Both the position numbers and the translations under genes were made by a program. Below the pieces are notes generated by a model. It made no database searches and was not told the DNA's origin. It saw nothing but the letters and a program-made list of their open reading frames with translations. Of a DNA stretch of 9,275 nucleotides, positions 1 through 7,138 are shown in pieces (position 1 is the first letter of the stretch; each line of letters opens with the position of its first letter). The stretch spans positions 1-9,275 of the forward strand of contig CAJBSR010000012.1 in the NCBI GenBank assembly GCA_903958285.1, in the 5' to 3' direction. Source of the DNA: an uncultured Sphingomonadales bacterium. Lineage in GTDB: Bacteria > Pseudomonadota > Alphaproteobacteria > Sphingomonadales > Sphingomonadaceae.

Positions 1-442
1 GCACTATTTTTCCGGCATTGATGACCTGGTGGCAGACACATATGGCGCCATCGGCGCGCAGGTGCAGGCCGCGCTCAATGACGCGGTAGAAGCTGCGGAC
101 CCAACGCCCGAAGCGCGGCTCATCGCCTATCTCACCGCCAGCTTTGCGCCGCCGATTGCCGATGCCGACCTGCTCTCCACATGGCTCGCCTTTTGGAGCC
201 TGACGCGCACCGACGCCAAGATCGCGCGTTTGCATGATGAAATTTACGCCGAAAACCGGATCACGCTGGAACGCCTGCTCGACGCCCATGCTCCGGGGAG
301 CGACCATCGGCTGACAGCCATTGCTCTCACCGCATTGGTCGACGGGCTTTGGCTGGAGTTGAGTTTGGGCAATGCGCCCTTCACGCCGGACGAAGCCACC
401 GCCCTTGCCGCACGCTGGTTGGCCGCGCTGCTGCCGTCTTGA
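1..442 (+). CDS. TetR-family transcriptional regulator, BetI-like, 5' end missing
   Basis: The frame is open from base 2, so the gene runs in from the left edge. 146 codons are visible, against about 190-200 in full BetI-type proteins, so most of the N-terminal helix-turn-helix is missing. The first visible residues, HYFSGIDDLVADTY, match the end of the TetR DNA-binding domain, where an HYF motif closes the recognition region and is followed by a K/D-D-L stretch. The rest resembles the BetI-type ligand-binding domain: a LLSTWLAFWSLTR segment near residues 56-68, a helix ending in RLLDAH, and ALVDGLWLELSLG near residues 111-123. Family members are usually repressors released by a small ligand. 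The ligand cannot be read from the sequence. The regulated gene may be the aldolase-family gene 123 bases downstream, or one left of the window. A GTG at 29 could be called as a start, but homology clearly continues upstream of it. No betaine genes are visible, so the name betI is not justified. Confidence 0.85.
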   Translation, partial: HYFSGIDDLVADTYGAIGAQVQAALNDAVEAADPTPEARLIAYLTASFAPPIADADLLSTWLAFWSLTRTDAKIARLHDEIYAENRITLERLLDAHAPGSDHRLTAIALTALVDGLWLELSLGNAPFTPDEATALAARWLAALLPS

Positions 443-483
443 TCGCCACACCAGCGGAAGCTGGCATCTCGTGCGCCCGCCCC

Positions 484-506
484 TTGAGTCCCGGAGAAGG
501 GCTCAA
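484..506 (+). other. Imperfect hairpin between the regulator and aldolase genes
   Basis: TTGAG-T-CCC at 484-492 can pair with GGGCTCAA at 499-506, giving eight base pairs with one bulged T and a six-base loop. It lies 41 bases after the regulator stop codon and ends just before the predicted -35 box of the next gene. There is no run of T after it, so it is not a classical intrinsic terminator. It could weakly end the regulator transcript or be an operator for a dimeric repressor. I cannot tell which. Confidence 0.3.
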
Positions 507-510
507 TGGC

Positions 511-539
511 TTTACATCCGGCTGTGGACTCAGGATAAA
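511..539 (+). promoter_or_regulatory. Predicted sigma70-like promoter for the aldolase-family gene
   Basis: A TTTACA hexamer at 511-516 (5 of 6 to TTGACA) is followed, after exactly 17 bases, by GATAAA at 534-539 (4 of 6 to TATAAT). This would start transcription near 545-547 and give a short leader of about 20 bases carrying the ribosome binding site at 554-558. The promoter sits only 4 bases after the hairpin at 484-506, so a repressor bound there could occlude it. This is a consensus match only. Confidence 0.5.
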
Positions 540-553
540 GCCCCCAACAGTTC

Positions 554-558
554 AGGAG
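554..558 (+). promoter_or_regulatory. Strong ribosome binding site, aldolase-family gene
   Basis: AGGAG lies 7 bases before the ATG at 566, within an A-rich stretch. It is the clearest Shine-Dalgarno sequence in the window and fixes the start of the downstream gene. Confidence 0.75.
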
Positions 559-565
559 AGAAAAA

Positions 566-1357
566 ATGGCCTCAGTCATGCAAAGCAACGTCGCGAACGA
601 CGATCATATCCGTGGCGCCGTCAGCGCAGAGGAATGGGCCGTCCGTGTTGATCTTGCGGCCGCCTACCGGCTTGTCGCGCTTTATGGCTGGGATGATCTG
701 ATCTTCACCCACCTGTCCGCGCGCGTGCCGGGGCCGGAACATCACTTCCTCATCAATCCCTATGATATGATGTTTGAAGAGATCACCGCGTCATCGCTCG
801 TCAAGATTGATGTTGAAGGCCAGCCGGTTGTGCCGACCACGCACCCCGTCAATCCCGCAGGCTTCGTCATCCACTCCGCCCTGCACATGGCGCGGGAAGA
901 TGCCCATGCCGTCATGCACCTCCACACGCCCCATGGTCAGGCGGTCAGCGCAATGGCTGATGGGCTCTTGCCGCACACGCAGACGGCAATGATTGCGCAG
1001 CATGATGTCGCCTATCATGAGTATGAAGGCATCGCGACTTACCTTGAGGAGCGCGAGCGGCTGGTCGAGGACATGGGCACCAAAAATGCGATGATCCTGC
1101 GCAATCATGGCACGCTCACGGTCGGCGAAACCGTCGCCCAGTGCTTCCTGCGCCTCTATTTCCTCGAGCGTGCGTGCGAAGCGCAGGTGAAGATGCTGAG
1201 CGCCGGACGCGACGGGCTCTACAACCCCCCGCAGGGCACGCCGGAAAAGGTGGAGCAGCAGTCGAACGGCCCGGGCATGAGCATGGTGGCTGATCACCTC
1301 GCTTGGCCGGCACTGCTCCGCAAGCTCGACCGGATTGACCCCAGCTTCCGCAACTAG
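566..1357 (+). CDS. Class II aldolase/adducin family protein
   Basis: The 263-residue product looks cytoplasmic and has the class II aldolase/adducin fold, the family of L-fuculose-phosphate aldolase, ribulose-phosphate 4-epimerase and adducin head domains. These enzymes use a Zn2+ ion held by three histidines to stabilise an enediolate during retro-aldol or epimerase chemistry. Visible signs are the N-terminal LAAAYRLVALYGWDDLIFTHLSAR (about residues 30-53), the FLINPYDMMFEEIT segment (61-74), HLHTPHG with likely zinc ligands His118 and His120, and RNHG with the third ligand candidate His181. The GFVIHSALHMAREDAHAVMHLHT stretch (about 99-121) is typical of the non-sugar-phosphate branch often annotated only at family level. 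The length is normal. The start is set by AGGAG 7 bases upstream. It has its own predicted promoter and lies downstream of the TetR-type regulator in the same orientation, so it may be that protein's target. The substrate cannot be assigned, and no sugar kinase or isomerase is nearby. Confidence 0.9.
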   Translation: MASVMQSNVANDDHIRGAVSAEEWAVRVDLAAAYRLVALYGWDDLIFTHLSARVPGPEHHFLINPYDMMFEEITASSLVKIDVEGQPVVPTTHPVNPAGFVIHSALHMAREDAHAVMHLHTPHGQAVSAMADGLLPHTQTAMIAQHDVAYHEYEGIATYLEERERLVEDMGTKNAMILRNHGTLTVGETVAQCFLRLYFLERACEAQVKMLSAGRDGLYNPPQGTPEKVEQQSNGPGMSMVADHLAWPALLRKLDRIDPSFRN

Positions 1358-1389
1358 GGCGACGCGAATTTCGGGGGCAGCATCTCGTC

Positions 1390-1407
1390 CTGTCACCGCA
1401 ATGCCAC
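1390..1407 (+). promoter_or_regulatory. Possible Pho box (PhoB operator) upstream of phoD
   Basis: CTGTCAC at 1390-1396, a four-base spacer, then ATGCCAC at 1401-1407 form two heptamers with the 11-base repeat spacing of a Pho box. The first half matches the CTGTCAY core fully and the second matches 5 of 7. Over the 18-base enterobacterial consensus I count 12 matches, and the spacer is not A/T-rich. An AAGAAT at 1421-1426 could act as the -10 element. The site is 120 bases before the phosphatase start codon. PhoB control of phoD genes is well known, which raises the prior, but the match is imperfect. Confidence 0.35.
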
Positions 1408-1512
1408 AGCAATTTTGCACAAGAATGGGCGCGGGGTCAGCGTTCGCACCAATTGGGGTGTTCAGGATGTTGACCGGCCCGCACGGATCGTCGCAAGGTG
1501 CGGCAAAGCCTT

Positions 1513-1518
1513 AGGGGA
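1513..1518 (+). promoter_or_regulatory. Ribosome binding site deciding the phoD start
   Basis: AGGGGA lies 9 bases before the ATG at 1528. The in-frame GTG at 1498 has no comparable site and would put ten extra residues before the Tat signal, so this element favours 1528 as the true start. Confidence 0.55.
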
Positions 1519-1527
1519 TTGAACCAC

Positions 1528-3153
1528 ATGACATTTCGCATCGACCGCCGCGCGCTCATCGCAACTGCGGGCTTTGGCCTTGGCGGCCTGATGCTGCCGG
1601 GCGGGCGCCTTGCTGCACAGACCTTGCTTGGCCTCACCGGCTTTACGCACAATGTGGCCTCGGGAGAGCCGGGGCCGGACTCGATGCTGTTATGGACCCG
1701 CTATGTCAGTGCAACCGGCAGCCCATCCAAGGTGCGCGCCGAAGTATCGGAGAGCCGCGATTTCGCGAAGATCGTCAGCGGTGGACAGATGGTGACGGGC
1801 CCCTGGCGCGACCATACTGTGAAGGTCACAGTTGACGGCTTGCAGCCGGGCCGCACCTATTTCTTCCGCTTCATCGCGCCTGATGGCACTATCTCCCCCA
1901 TCGGCCGGACCAAGACCCTGCCGGTTGGCAAAACATCCAAATTCAACATCGCCATTTTCTCCTGCTCCAACCTCGGCTTTGGCGAGTTTAACGCTTACGG
2001 CCATGCCGCCGCGCGCGACGACATCGACCTTGTCCTCCACATGGGTGACTACATCTATGAATATGCACGCGGCGGATATGATGGCGGCGCCAAGTTTGCG
2101 GCCCGTATTTTCCCGGCCGGGGAAATTCTGACTCTGGCCGATTATCGGCTGCGCTACGCCAGCTATCGCGCCGACCCGCAGTTACAGGCGCTCCATGCCA
2201 ATTTCCCGATGATCCCAAATACGGACGATCACGAAGGCGCCAATGACAGTTGGGAAGGCGGCGCACAGAACCACACACCCGATGAAGGCGATTGGTCGGT
2301 CCGTCGCAATGCCGCCATGCAGGTGTGGCGTGAATGGCTGCCGGTGGGCGAGCAGCCCTGGAAGTCCTATGAGATTGGAGATCTGGCGACCTATTTCCGC
2401 ACCGACACAAGGATGATCGCGCGGACCAAGCCCAATTGGGCGGGGGACATGATGCGCGCGCCTGATCCGGCAAAGGCCTTTGCCGAATTCCGCGATGGCG
2501 CCTGGAAAGATCCCGCCGCAACGATGATGGGAACTGAACAGGAAAGCTGGCTTTTCCATCAATTTGCGCGGCAGAAGGCCACATGGACCGTGTTCGGGTC
2601 CGGCACCAACATGGGCTACAACTATACGCCGGAAGAAGCGCTCAACTGGTTTGCGCCCGACACACCTGATTTCCGCAAAAACTACGCCCGGCAGGGCATT
2701 GCAGCAGGCAAAGCCGGCCTGCCGTATAATTTTGACAATTGGGGTGGCTATCCTGTCGCCCGCGACCGCATTTTTGCAGCAGCCCAGAAGAATGATCTCA
2801 ACCTGATTGTCGTCTCCGGCGACAGTCACAATGGCTGGGCGTTTGACTTGCCGGAAGGCGGCCGACCGGCCGGCGTCGAATTTGGCGGCCAGAGCGTCTC
2901 CTCACCGGGGCTGGAATCCGCCACCGCTGGAGTCGACCCCAAGCGCATCGCGCGCGACATCCTTGAACACAATAAGCAGGAACTGCGCTGGGTCGACACA
3001 TCGAACCGCGGCTATATGCACCTGTCCATGACACCCAAGGCCGCGACCAATGAATGGGTCTTTATGGAAACTGTGAAGGACGTGTCCTTGATGACAAAGC
3101 CAGGCCACAAGATGCAGGTGCGTCCCGGCCGCAAGGTGCTGGAACAGGCATGA
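1528..3153 (+). CDS. phoD: PhoD-family alkaline phosphatase/phosphodiesterase, Tat-exported
   Basis: The 541-residue product hydrolyses phosphoesters outside the cytoplasm if it acts like characterised PhoD enzymes, which use Fe3+ and Ca2+. The N-terminus has a twin-arginine signal: DRRALIAT with Arg7-Arg8, then a hydrophobic stretch ending near AAQT (29-32). A PhoD N-terminal beta domain follows (FTHNVASGEPGPDSMLLWTR, about 39-58, to about 130). The metallophosphatase domain starts near residue 139. Likely metal ligands are Cys146 in FSCSN, Asp174 and Tyr177 in GDYIYEY, the DDHEGAND motif (233-240), and Asp432 and His434 in SGDSHNGW. Oddly, the position before DDHE is NT rather than the common aromatic-containing IW, and a Gly replaces the usual Val after it, which suggests a divergent subgroup. 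The start at 1528 is chosen from the ribosome binding site and Tat motif. The stop overlaps the next start (ATGA), indicating translational coupling to the amidohydrolase. A possible Pho box lies upstream. Family assignment is firm; substrate range is unknown. Confidence 0.92.
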   Translation: MTFRIDRRALIATAGFGLGGLMLPGGRLAAQTLLGLTGFTHNVASGEPGPDSMLLWTRYVSATGSPSKVRAEVSESRDFAKIVSGGQMVTGPWRDHTVKVTVDGLQPGRTYFFRFIAPDGTISPIGRTKTLPVGKTSKFNIAIFSCSNLGFGEFNAYGHAAARDDIDLVLHMGDYIYEYARGGYDGGAKFAARIFPAGEILTLADYRLRYASYRADPQLQALHANFPMIPNTDDHEGANDSWEGGAQNHTPDEGDWSVRRNAAMQVWREWLPVGEQPWKSYEIGDLATYFRTDTRMIARTKPNWAGDMMRAPDPAKAFAEFRDGAWKDPAATMMGTEQESWLFHQFARQKATWTVFGSGTNMGYNYTPEEALNWFAPDTPDFRKNYARQGIAAGKAGLPYNFDNWGGYPVARDRIFAAAQKNDLNLIVVSGDSHNGWAFDLPEGGRPAGVEFGGQSVSSPGLESATAGVDPKRIARDILEHNKQELRWVDTSNRGYMHLSMTPKAATNEWVFMETVKDVSLMTKPGHKMQVRPGRKVLEQA

Positions 3154-4421
3154 GGTTAGTTGCGCTCGCCCTGCTGCTAGGTGTCTTTGCGGCATCTGGC
3201 GCGGCGGCGGGCACAACCTATGTCCAGACGGGCCGACTGATCGATGTTGAGACCGGCGCGGTCCGCAAGGGCCAATGCGTTACCATCATCAATGAGCGGA
3301 TCACGTCCATCGCCAAATGCGGCGCGGCGCCCAAAGGCGCAACGGTTGTCGACTGGCGCAAATACACCGTCCTGCCCGGTCTCATCGATCTGCACACCCA
3401 TTTGGCCGATGTCGGGCAAGGCGCAGACATTGCCGAACCCATCACCACCGGCCCGGCCGAGAGCGCTTTCATTGGCGCAAAAAATGCCCGCGACACATTG
3501 ATGGCGGGGTTCACCACGGCGCGCGACGTCGGGACGTTCCGTGTCTTCTCCGACGTCAAATTGCGCAACGCCATCGATAAGGGATTGATCCCCGGCCCCC
3601 GCATGGCCGTGGTCGGCACCTACATCACCATCCCCGGTGGTGGCGGAGAGATTAACGGCCTGCCGCCCGGCACCGTGCCACCCGAAATGCGTTTTGGCGT
3701 TGTAACCAACACCGCCGAAGCCCGTGACAAGGCCGAAGCCCTGTTCAAGGGCGGGGCGGACTTTCTCAAGCTGATCGCAACCGGCGCGGTCCTCGCCATT
3801 GGGACCGAACCGGGCCAGCCCGAATTAACCGAAGACCAGATGCGCGCCGCCGTGGAGGTTGCCACCAAACATGGCAGCTATGCGACGGCCCATGCGCACG
3901 GCGCCGAAGGCATTAAGGCCGCCATCCGCGCCGGCGTCCGCTCCATCGAACATGCCAGCCTCATTGATGAGGAAGGCTTGGCCCTCGCCAAAGCCAAAGG
4001 TGTCTGGCTCGTCATGGATGTCTATAATGGCGACTGGATTGAGGAGGTCGGCACCAAGGAAGGCTGGCCTGCCGAATATCTGCGCAAGAACCGTGAGACG
4101 ACGGACATTCAGCGCGAGATGTTCCGCAAAGGCGTTGCCATGGGCGCGCCGATTGCTTTTGGGACAGATAGCGGCGTCTACCCCCATGGCCTTAACGCGC
4201 GCCAGTTCGCCTATATGGTCCGCTATGGCATGACGCCCATGCAGGCGATCCGCGCCGCCACCCTCGACGCTGCCAAGGTGATGATGCGCGACAAGGATGT
4301 GGGCAGCATCACCGTTGGCAAATATGGCGACATGATTGCCGTTGATGGCAACCCGCTGAAGACTGTGCGTGTGCTGGAAACGGTGGCGGGCGTGATCAAG
4401 GGCGGCACCCTCATCCGCTAA
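3150..4421 (+). CDS. Secreted metal-dependent amidohydrolase (Xaa-Pro dipeptidase/carboxypeptidase-like)
   Basis: The 423-residue product starts with a Sec signal peptide: MRLVALALLLGVFAASGAAAG, probably cut around residues 18-21, so it should act in the periplasm or outside. It has the full set of binuclear amidohydrolase ligands: LIDLHTH with His82 and His84, FLKLIATGA with Lys207 (expected to be carboxylated and to bridge the metals), HAHG with His248 or His250, IEHAS with His268, and FGTDSG with Asp340. The C-terminal GKYGDMIAVDGNPL is the usual small beta-sandwich strand. The N-terminal TTYVQTGRLIDVETG and overall pattern resemble proteins annotated as Xaa-Pro dipeptidases, some of which were shown to be carboxypeptidases or prolidases acting on dipeptides. 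The start is the ATG of ATGA overlapping the phosphatase stop, the only start that places the signal peptide correctly. Translation is therefore likely coupled to phoD. Exact substrate is unknown; imidazolonepropionase-like or other amide hydrolase activity is the alternative. Confidence 0.88.
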   Translation: MRLVALALLLGVFAASGAAAGTTYVQTGRLIDVETGAVRKGQCVTIINERITSIAKCGAAPKGATVVDWRKYTVLPGLIDLHTHLADVGQGADIAEPITTGPAESAFIGAKNARDTLMAGFTTARDVGTFRVFSDVKLRNAIDKGLIPGPRMAVVGTYITIPGGGGEINGLPPGTVPPEMRFGVVTNTAEARDKAEALFKGGADFLKLIATGAVLAIGTEPGQPELTEDQMRAAVEVATKHGSYATAHAHGAEGIKAAIRAGVRSIEHASLIDEEGLALAKAKGVWLVMDVYNGDWIEEVGTKEGWPAEYLRKNRETTDIQREMFRKGVAMGAPIAFGTDSGVYPHGLNARQFAYMVRYGMTPMQAIRAATLDAAKVMMRDKDVGSITVGKYGDMIAVDGNPLKTVRVLETVAGVIKGGTLIR

Positions 4422-4473
4422 CATTGGGCAGAACAGTCTATCCGTGTCAGGGGTTTAGGCCTAGCGTCTGGCC

Positions 4474-5730
4474 ATGAAGCCAAAGCTCCTCTCGATGCTC
4501 CCCGGCTATACCGCGGCCACCTTCCGGGCGGATGCTGTTGCCGGGGTCACAGTGGCGATGGTGGCGATCCCGTTGAGCATCGCCATTGCCATCGCCTCGG
4601 GCACAGACCCTGCCAAGGGGTTGGTTACGGCCATCATTGGCGGGCTCTTGATCTCATTGCTCGGCGGCAGTCGTGTCCAGATTGGCGGGCCAACCGGCGC
4701 GTTCATTGTTGTCGTTTACGGCGTCATTGCGACACATGGCTATGACGGGCTTGTTCTTGCGACACTGATGGCAGGCATCATCCTCGTTCTCGCCGGGGTG
4801 TTGCGCGCTGGATCGCTGATCGAACATGTGCCGGAACCCGTCATATCCGGCTTCACAATCGGCATCGGGATCATCATCGGGGCCAGCCAGTTGAAGGATC
4901 TTCTTGGGCTTGGGATCACCAAATTACCGTCCGAGTTCCTGCCGAAAATGACCGCCCTCTGGGACGCCCGTGCCACTCTGAACACGTCCGCCCTGGGGAT
5001 AGGCCTCGCCACAATTGGCTTGATCGTCGGCTTCCGCCGTTTGGCCCCGCGCTTTCCGGGTCTGATCGTGGCCGTCGCCCTGACATCGGCGCTGGCGGTT
5101 ATTTTGCCGGTGGATACGATTGGCGGACGGTATGGCGCGTTGCCCGCTGGCCTTCCTATGCCAACAATGCCCACCCTGACGATGGCAAGGGTCATCGAAC
5201 TGCTTCCCTCGGCCTTCGTAATCGCCTTCTTGGCCGGGGTGGAATCGCTGCTGTCTGCCATCGTCGCCGACCGGATGATCGAAGGCGCGCACCGCCCCAA
5301 TGCGGAGGTGCTGGCACAAGGCTTCGCCAATATCGGGTCAGCTCTGTTTGGCGGCCTGCCAGCAACAGGGGCCATCGCCCGCACCGCGACCAACATCAAT
5401 GCCGGCGCACAGACACCTGTTGCAGGATTGATCCATGCACTCACCATCCTGATTGTGATGCTGGCCTTTTCGGGCCTTGCAGGGCAGCTCGCCATGCCCG
5501 CGCTCGCCGCGCTCTTGCTGGTGACGGCCTGGAACATGATGGAGCCGCACCGTTGGCGCAGCTTTCTGGCCTTACCCAAGGACGAACTCGCCCTCCTTCT
5601 GCTGACGCTGATACTGACGGTATTGGCCGACCTGACTGTGGCCATCGGAAGCGGCGTCGTCCTTGGGCTTGCCTTGCGCAAAATTCACGGTCGCAAGACG
5701 CGCACAGACTGGTCAACGCCCGACCGCTGA
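4474..5730 (+). CDS. SulP-family inorganic anion transporter lacking a STAS domain
   Basis: The 418-residue product is an inner-membrane SulP (SLC26-type) transporter, predicted to move sulfate, bicarbonate, a dicarboxylate or a similar anion. Hydrophobic segments run almost end to end. Family marks are AVAGVTVAMVAIPLSIAIAIASG near residues 21-43, SRVQIGGPTGAFIVVVYG with the VQIGGPTGA substrate-site loop at 68-76, PEPVISGFTIGIGIIIGASQ, and GGLPATGAIARTATNINAGAQTPVAGLIHA with PATGA at 296-300. The last membrane segment (ADLTVAIGSGVVLGLAL) is followed by only about 17 mostly polar residues. Most SulP proteins continue into a cytoplasmic STAS domain and are about 480-570 residues long, so this protein keeps a complete membrane core but has no STAS. 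Only 46 bases separate it from the next gene, leaving no room for a frameshifted STAS. It begins 52 bases after the amidohydrolase. No good ribosome binding site is visible before the ATG, though the TM-rich frame from it is intact. The ion is not predictable. Confidence 0.9.
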   Translation: MKPKLLSMLPGYTAATFRADAVAGVTVAMVAIPLSIAIAIASGTDPAKGLVTAIIGGLLISLLGGSRVQIGGPTGAFIVVVYGVIATHGYDGLVLATLMAGIILVLAGVLRAGSLIEHVPEPVISGFTIGIGIIIGASQLKDLLGLGITKLPSEFLPKMTALWDARATLNTSALGIGLATIGLIVGFRRLAPRFPGLIVAVALTSALAVILPVDTIGGRYGALPAGLPMPTMPTLTMARVIELLPSAFVIAFLAGVESLLSAIVADRMIEGAHRPNAEVLAQGFANIGSALFGGLPATGAIARTATNINAGAQTPVAGLIHALTILIVMLAFSGLAGQLAMPALAALLLVTAWNMMEPHRWRSFLALPKDELALLLLTLILTVLADLTVAIGSGVVLGLALRKIHGRKTRTDWSTPDR

Positions 5731-5776
5731 TGCTTGTGAGGGTTGCAATCCGCAACGCAGGCGCCATTCTGCCATC

Positions 5777-7138
5777 ATGAACATGCCCACAGTCTGCATC
5801 ATCGGCGCCGGTTGCTCCGGCTTTACCACTGCCAAACGCCTTCAGGATTACGGGATACCGTTTGAGATGTTTGAGGCCTCCGACAACATCGGCGGCAACT
5901 GGTATTACAACAATCCCAACGGCATGTCGGCCTGCTACAAAAGCCTGCATATCGACACCTCCAAATGGCGGCTGGCCTTTGAGGATTACCCTGTGCCGGA
6001 CCATTGGCCGGACTATCCGCACCACGCGCAGTTGCTCCAATACTTTCATGATTACGTCGACCATTTCGACTTGAGGAAGCACATCCGGTTCAACACACGG
6101 GTGGAAAAGGCGGCGCGGAAATCCGGCGGCGGCTGGACCATTACCTTGTCGACCGGCGATGTACGCGAATATGACGCGCTGGTGGTGGCGAACGGCCATC
6201 ATTGGGCCGCGCGCATCCCCGAATACCCCGGCACCTTCACCGGTCCGCAAATCCATTCGCACAATTACCGCAGCCCGTTTGAACCGGTGAATTGCGTCGG
6301 CAAGCGCGTGCTCGTCGTCGGCATGGGCAATTCGGCAATGGATGTCGCGTCGGAACTGTCGCAGCGCCCCATTGCCGACAAGTTGTTCGTTTCCGCCCGG
6401 CGCGGGGTTTGGGTCTTCCCCAAGTATTATCGCGGGCAGCCGCTCGACAAGAATCCGGCACCCGCCTGGATGCCCAAATGGCTGCGGCAAAAGCTGGGAG
6501 AAAAGATGATCCGCGGGCTGGTTGGCAAGATGAGCGACTATGGCCTGCCGGAACCTGAAATCACCCCCTTTGAAAGCCATGGCACGGTCTCTGGTGAGTT
6601 TCTCCTGCGCGCCGGTTCCGGCGACCTGACCATGAAGCCCGGTGTCGACCGGCTGGATGGCGACGGCGTCGTCTTTTCCGATGGCAGCCGCGAGCAGATC
6701 GATGTGATCGTTTGGGCCACGGGCTATGACATCAAATTCCCGTTCTTCGATGATCCCGGCCTGATCGCCGATACCGACAACCGGCCGCCGCCACTGTATA
6801 AGCGCATCATGAAACCGGGCGTGCCCGACCTCTTTTATATGGGGCTCGCCCAGCCCGTGCCGACACTCGTCAACTTTGCCGAACAGCAATCCAAATTGGT
6901 CGGCGCCTATCTGGCGGGTGAATATCTGCCGCCCGCCCAAGACGACATGCAGCGCATCATTGCCGCAGATGAGGACTATTATACCGGCCAATATTATGCC
7001 GCCCGCCGCCATACGATCCAGCTCGACTTTGATCATTACTGCCGTGCCCTGAAGAAGGAACTGGCCAAGGGAGCCAAGCGGGCTGCGGCCAAGGGCAACC
7101 CTGTGCCCGTGCCTGGCAAGGCGACTGCCGCTGCATGA
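5777..7138 (+). CDS. Flavin-containing monooxygenase (class B, NAD(P)H-dependent)
   Basis: The 453-residue protein has the layout of a class B flavin monooxygenase, which uses FAD, NAD(P)H and O2 to oxygenate soft nucleophiles such as amines and sulfides, or ketones in related enzymes. The FAD-binding Rossmann motif is IIGAGCSGF with GxGxxG at residues 10-15. IGGNWYYNN follows, typical of FMOs. The FMO fingerprint FxGxxxHxxxY is exact at 154-164 (FTGPQIHSHNY); Tyr-Arg in place of Trp-Pro/Asp argues against a Baeyer-Villiger enzyme. The NADP-binding VVGMGNSAMD has GxGxxA at 182-187, and the late ATGYD motif is at 314-318. The C-terminus is an Ala/Lys/Pro-rich tail (about the last 30 residues) of low complexity. 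The start at 5777 (ATG) is favoured because it puts the FAD motif at the expected distance; ATG at 5783 is also possible. No clear ribosome binding site is seen. The stop overlaps the next start (ATGA). Its substrate is unknown. Confidence 0.92.
   Translation: MNMPTVCIIGAGCSGFTTAKRLQDYGIPFEMFEASDNIGGNWYYNNPNGMSACYKSLHIDTSKWRLAFEDYPVPDHWPDYPHHAQLLQYFHDYVDHFDLRKHIRFNTRVEKAARKSGGGWTITLSTGDVREYDALVVANGHHWAARIPEYPGTFTGPQIHSHNYRSPFEPVNCVGKRVLVVGMGNSAMDVASELSQRPIADKLFVSARRGVWVFPKYYRGQPLDKNPAPAWMPKWLRQKLGEKMIRGLVGKMSDYGLPEPEITPFESHGTVSGEFLLRAGSGDLTMKPGVDRLDGDGVVFSDGSREQIDVIVWATGYDIKFPFFDDPGLIADTDNRPPPLYKRIMKPGVPDLFYMGLAQPVPTLVNFAEQQSKLVGAYLAGEYLPPAQDDMQRIIAADEDYYTGQYYAARRHTIQLDFDHYCRALKKELAKGAKRAAAKGNPVPVPGKATAAA

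Noticed and set aside
29..31. GTG at 29 as the start of the TetR-type regulator
   Set aside because: The frame upstream encodes HYFSGIDDL, the end of a TetR helix-turn-helix domain, so the gene begins left of the window.
1498..1527. GTG at 1498 as the start of the PhoD gene
   Set aside because: It lacks a ribosome binding site and puts ten extra residues before the Tat signal; ATG at 1528 has AGGGGA 9 bases upstream.
4740..5681. A 313-codon minus-strand frame inside the SulP gene
   Set aside because: Its protein is Arg/Ala/Pro/Ser-rich with no recognisable domain, and the + strand encodes a well-conserved transporter.
5742..5756. GTTGC-AATCC-GCAAC hairpin between SulP and the monooxygenase
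   Set aside because: A five-base-pair stem with no following T run is too weak to call a terminator.
5441..7036. A 531-codon open frame on the minus strand across the monooxygenase and the end of the SulP gene
   Set aside because: It is antisense to two genes with clear family motifs, its translation shows no recognisable domain, and long antisense frames are expected where third codon positions are G/C-rich.
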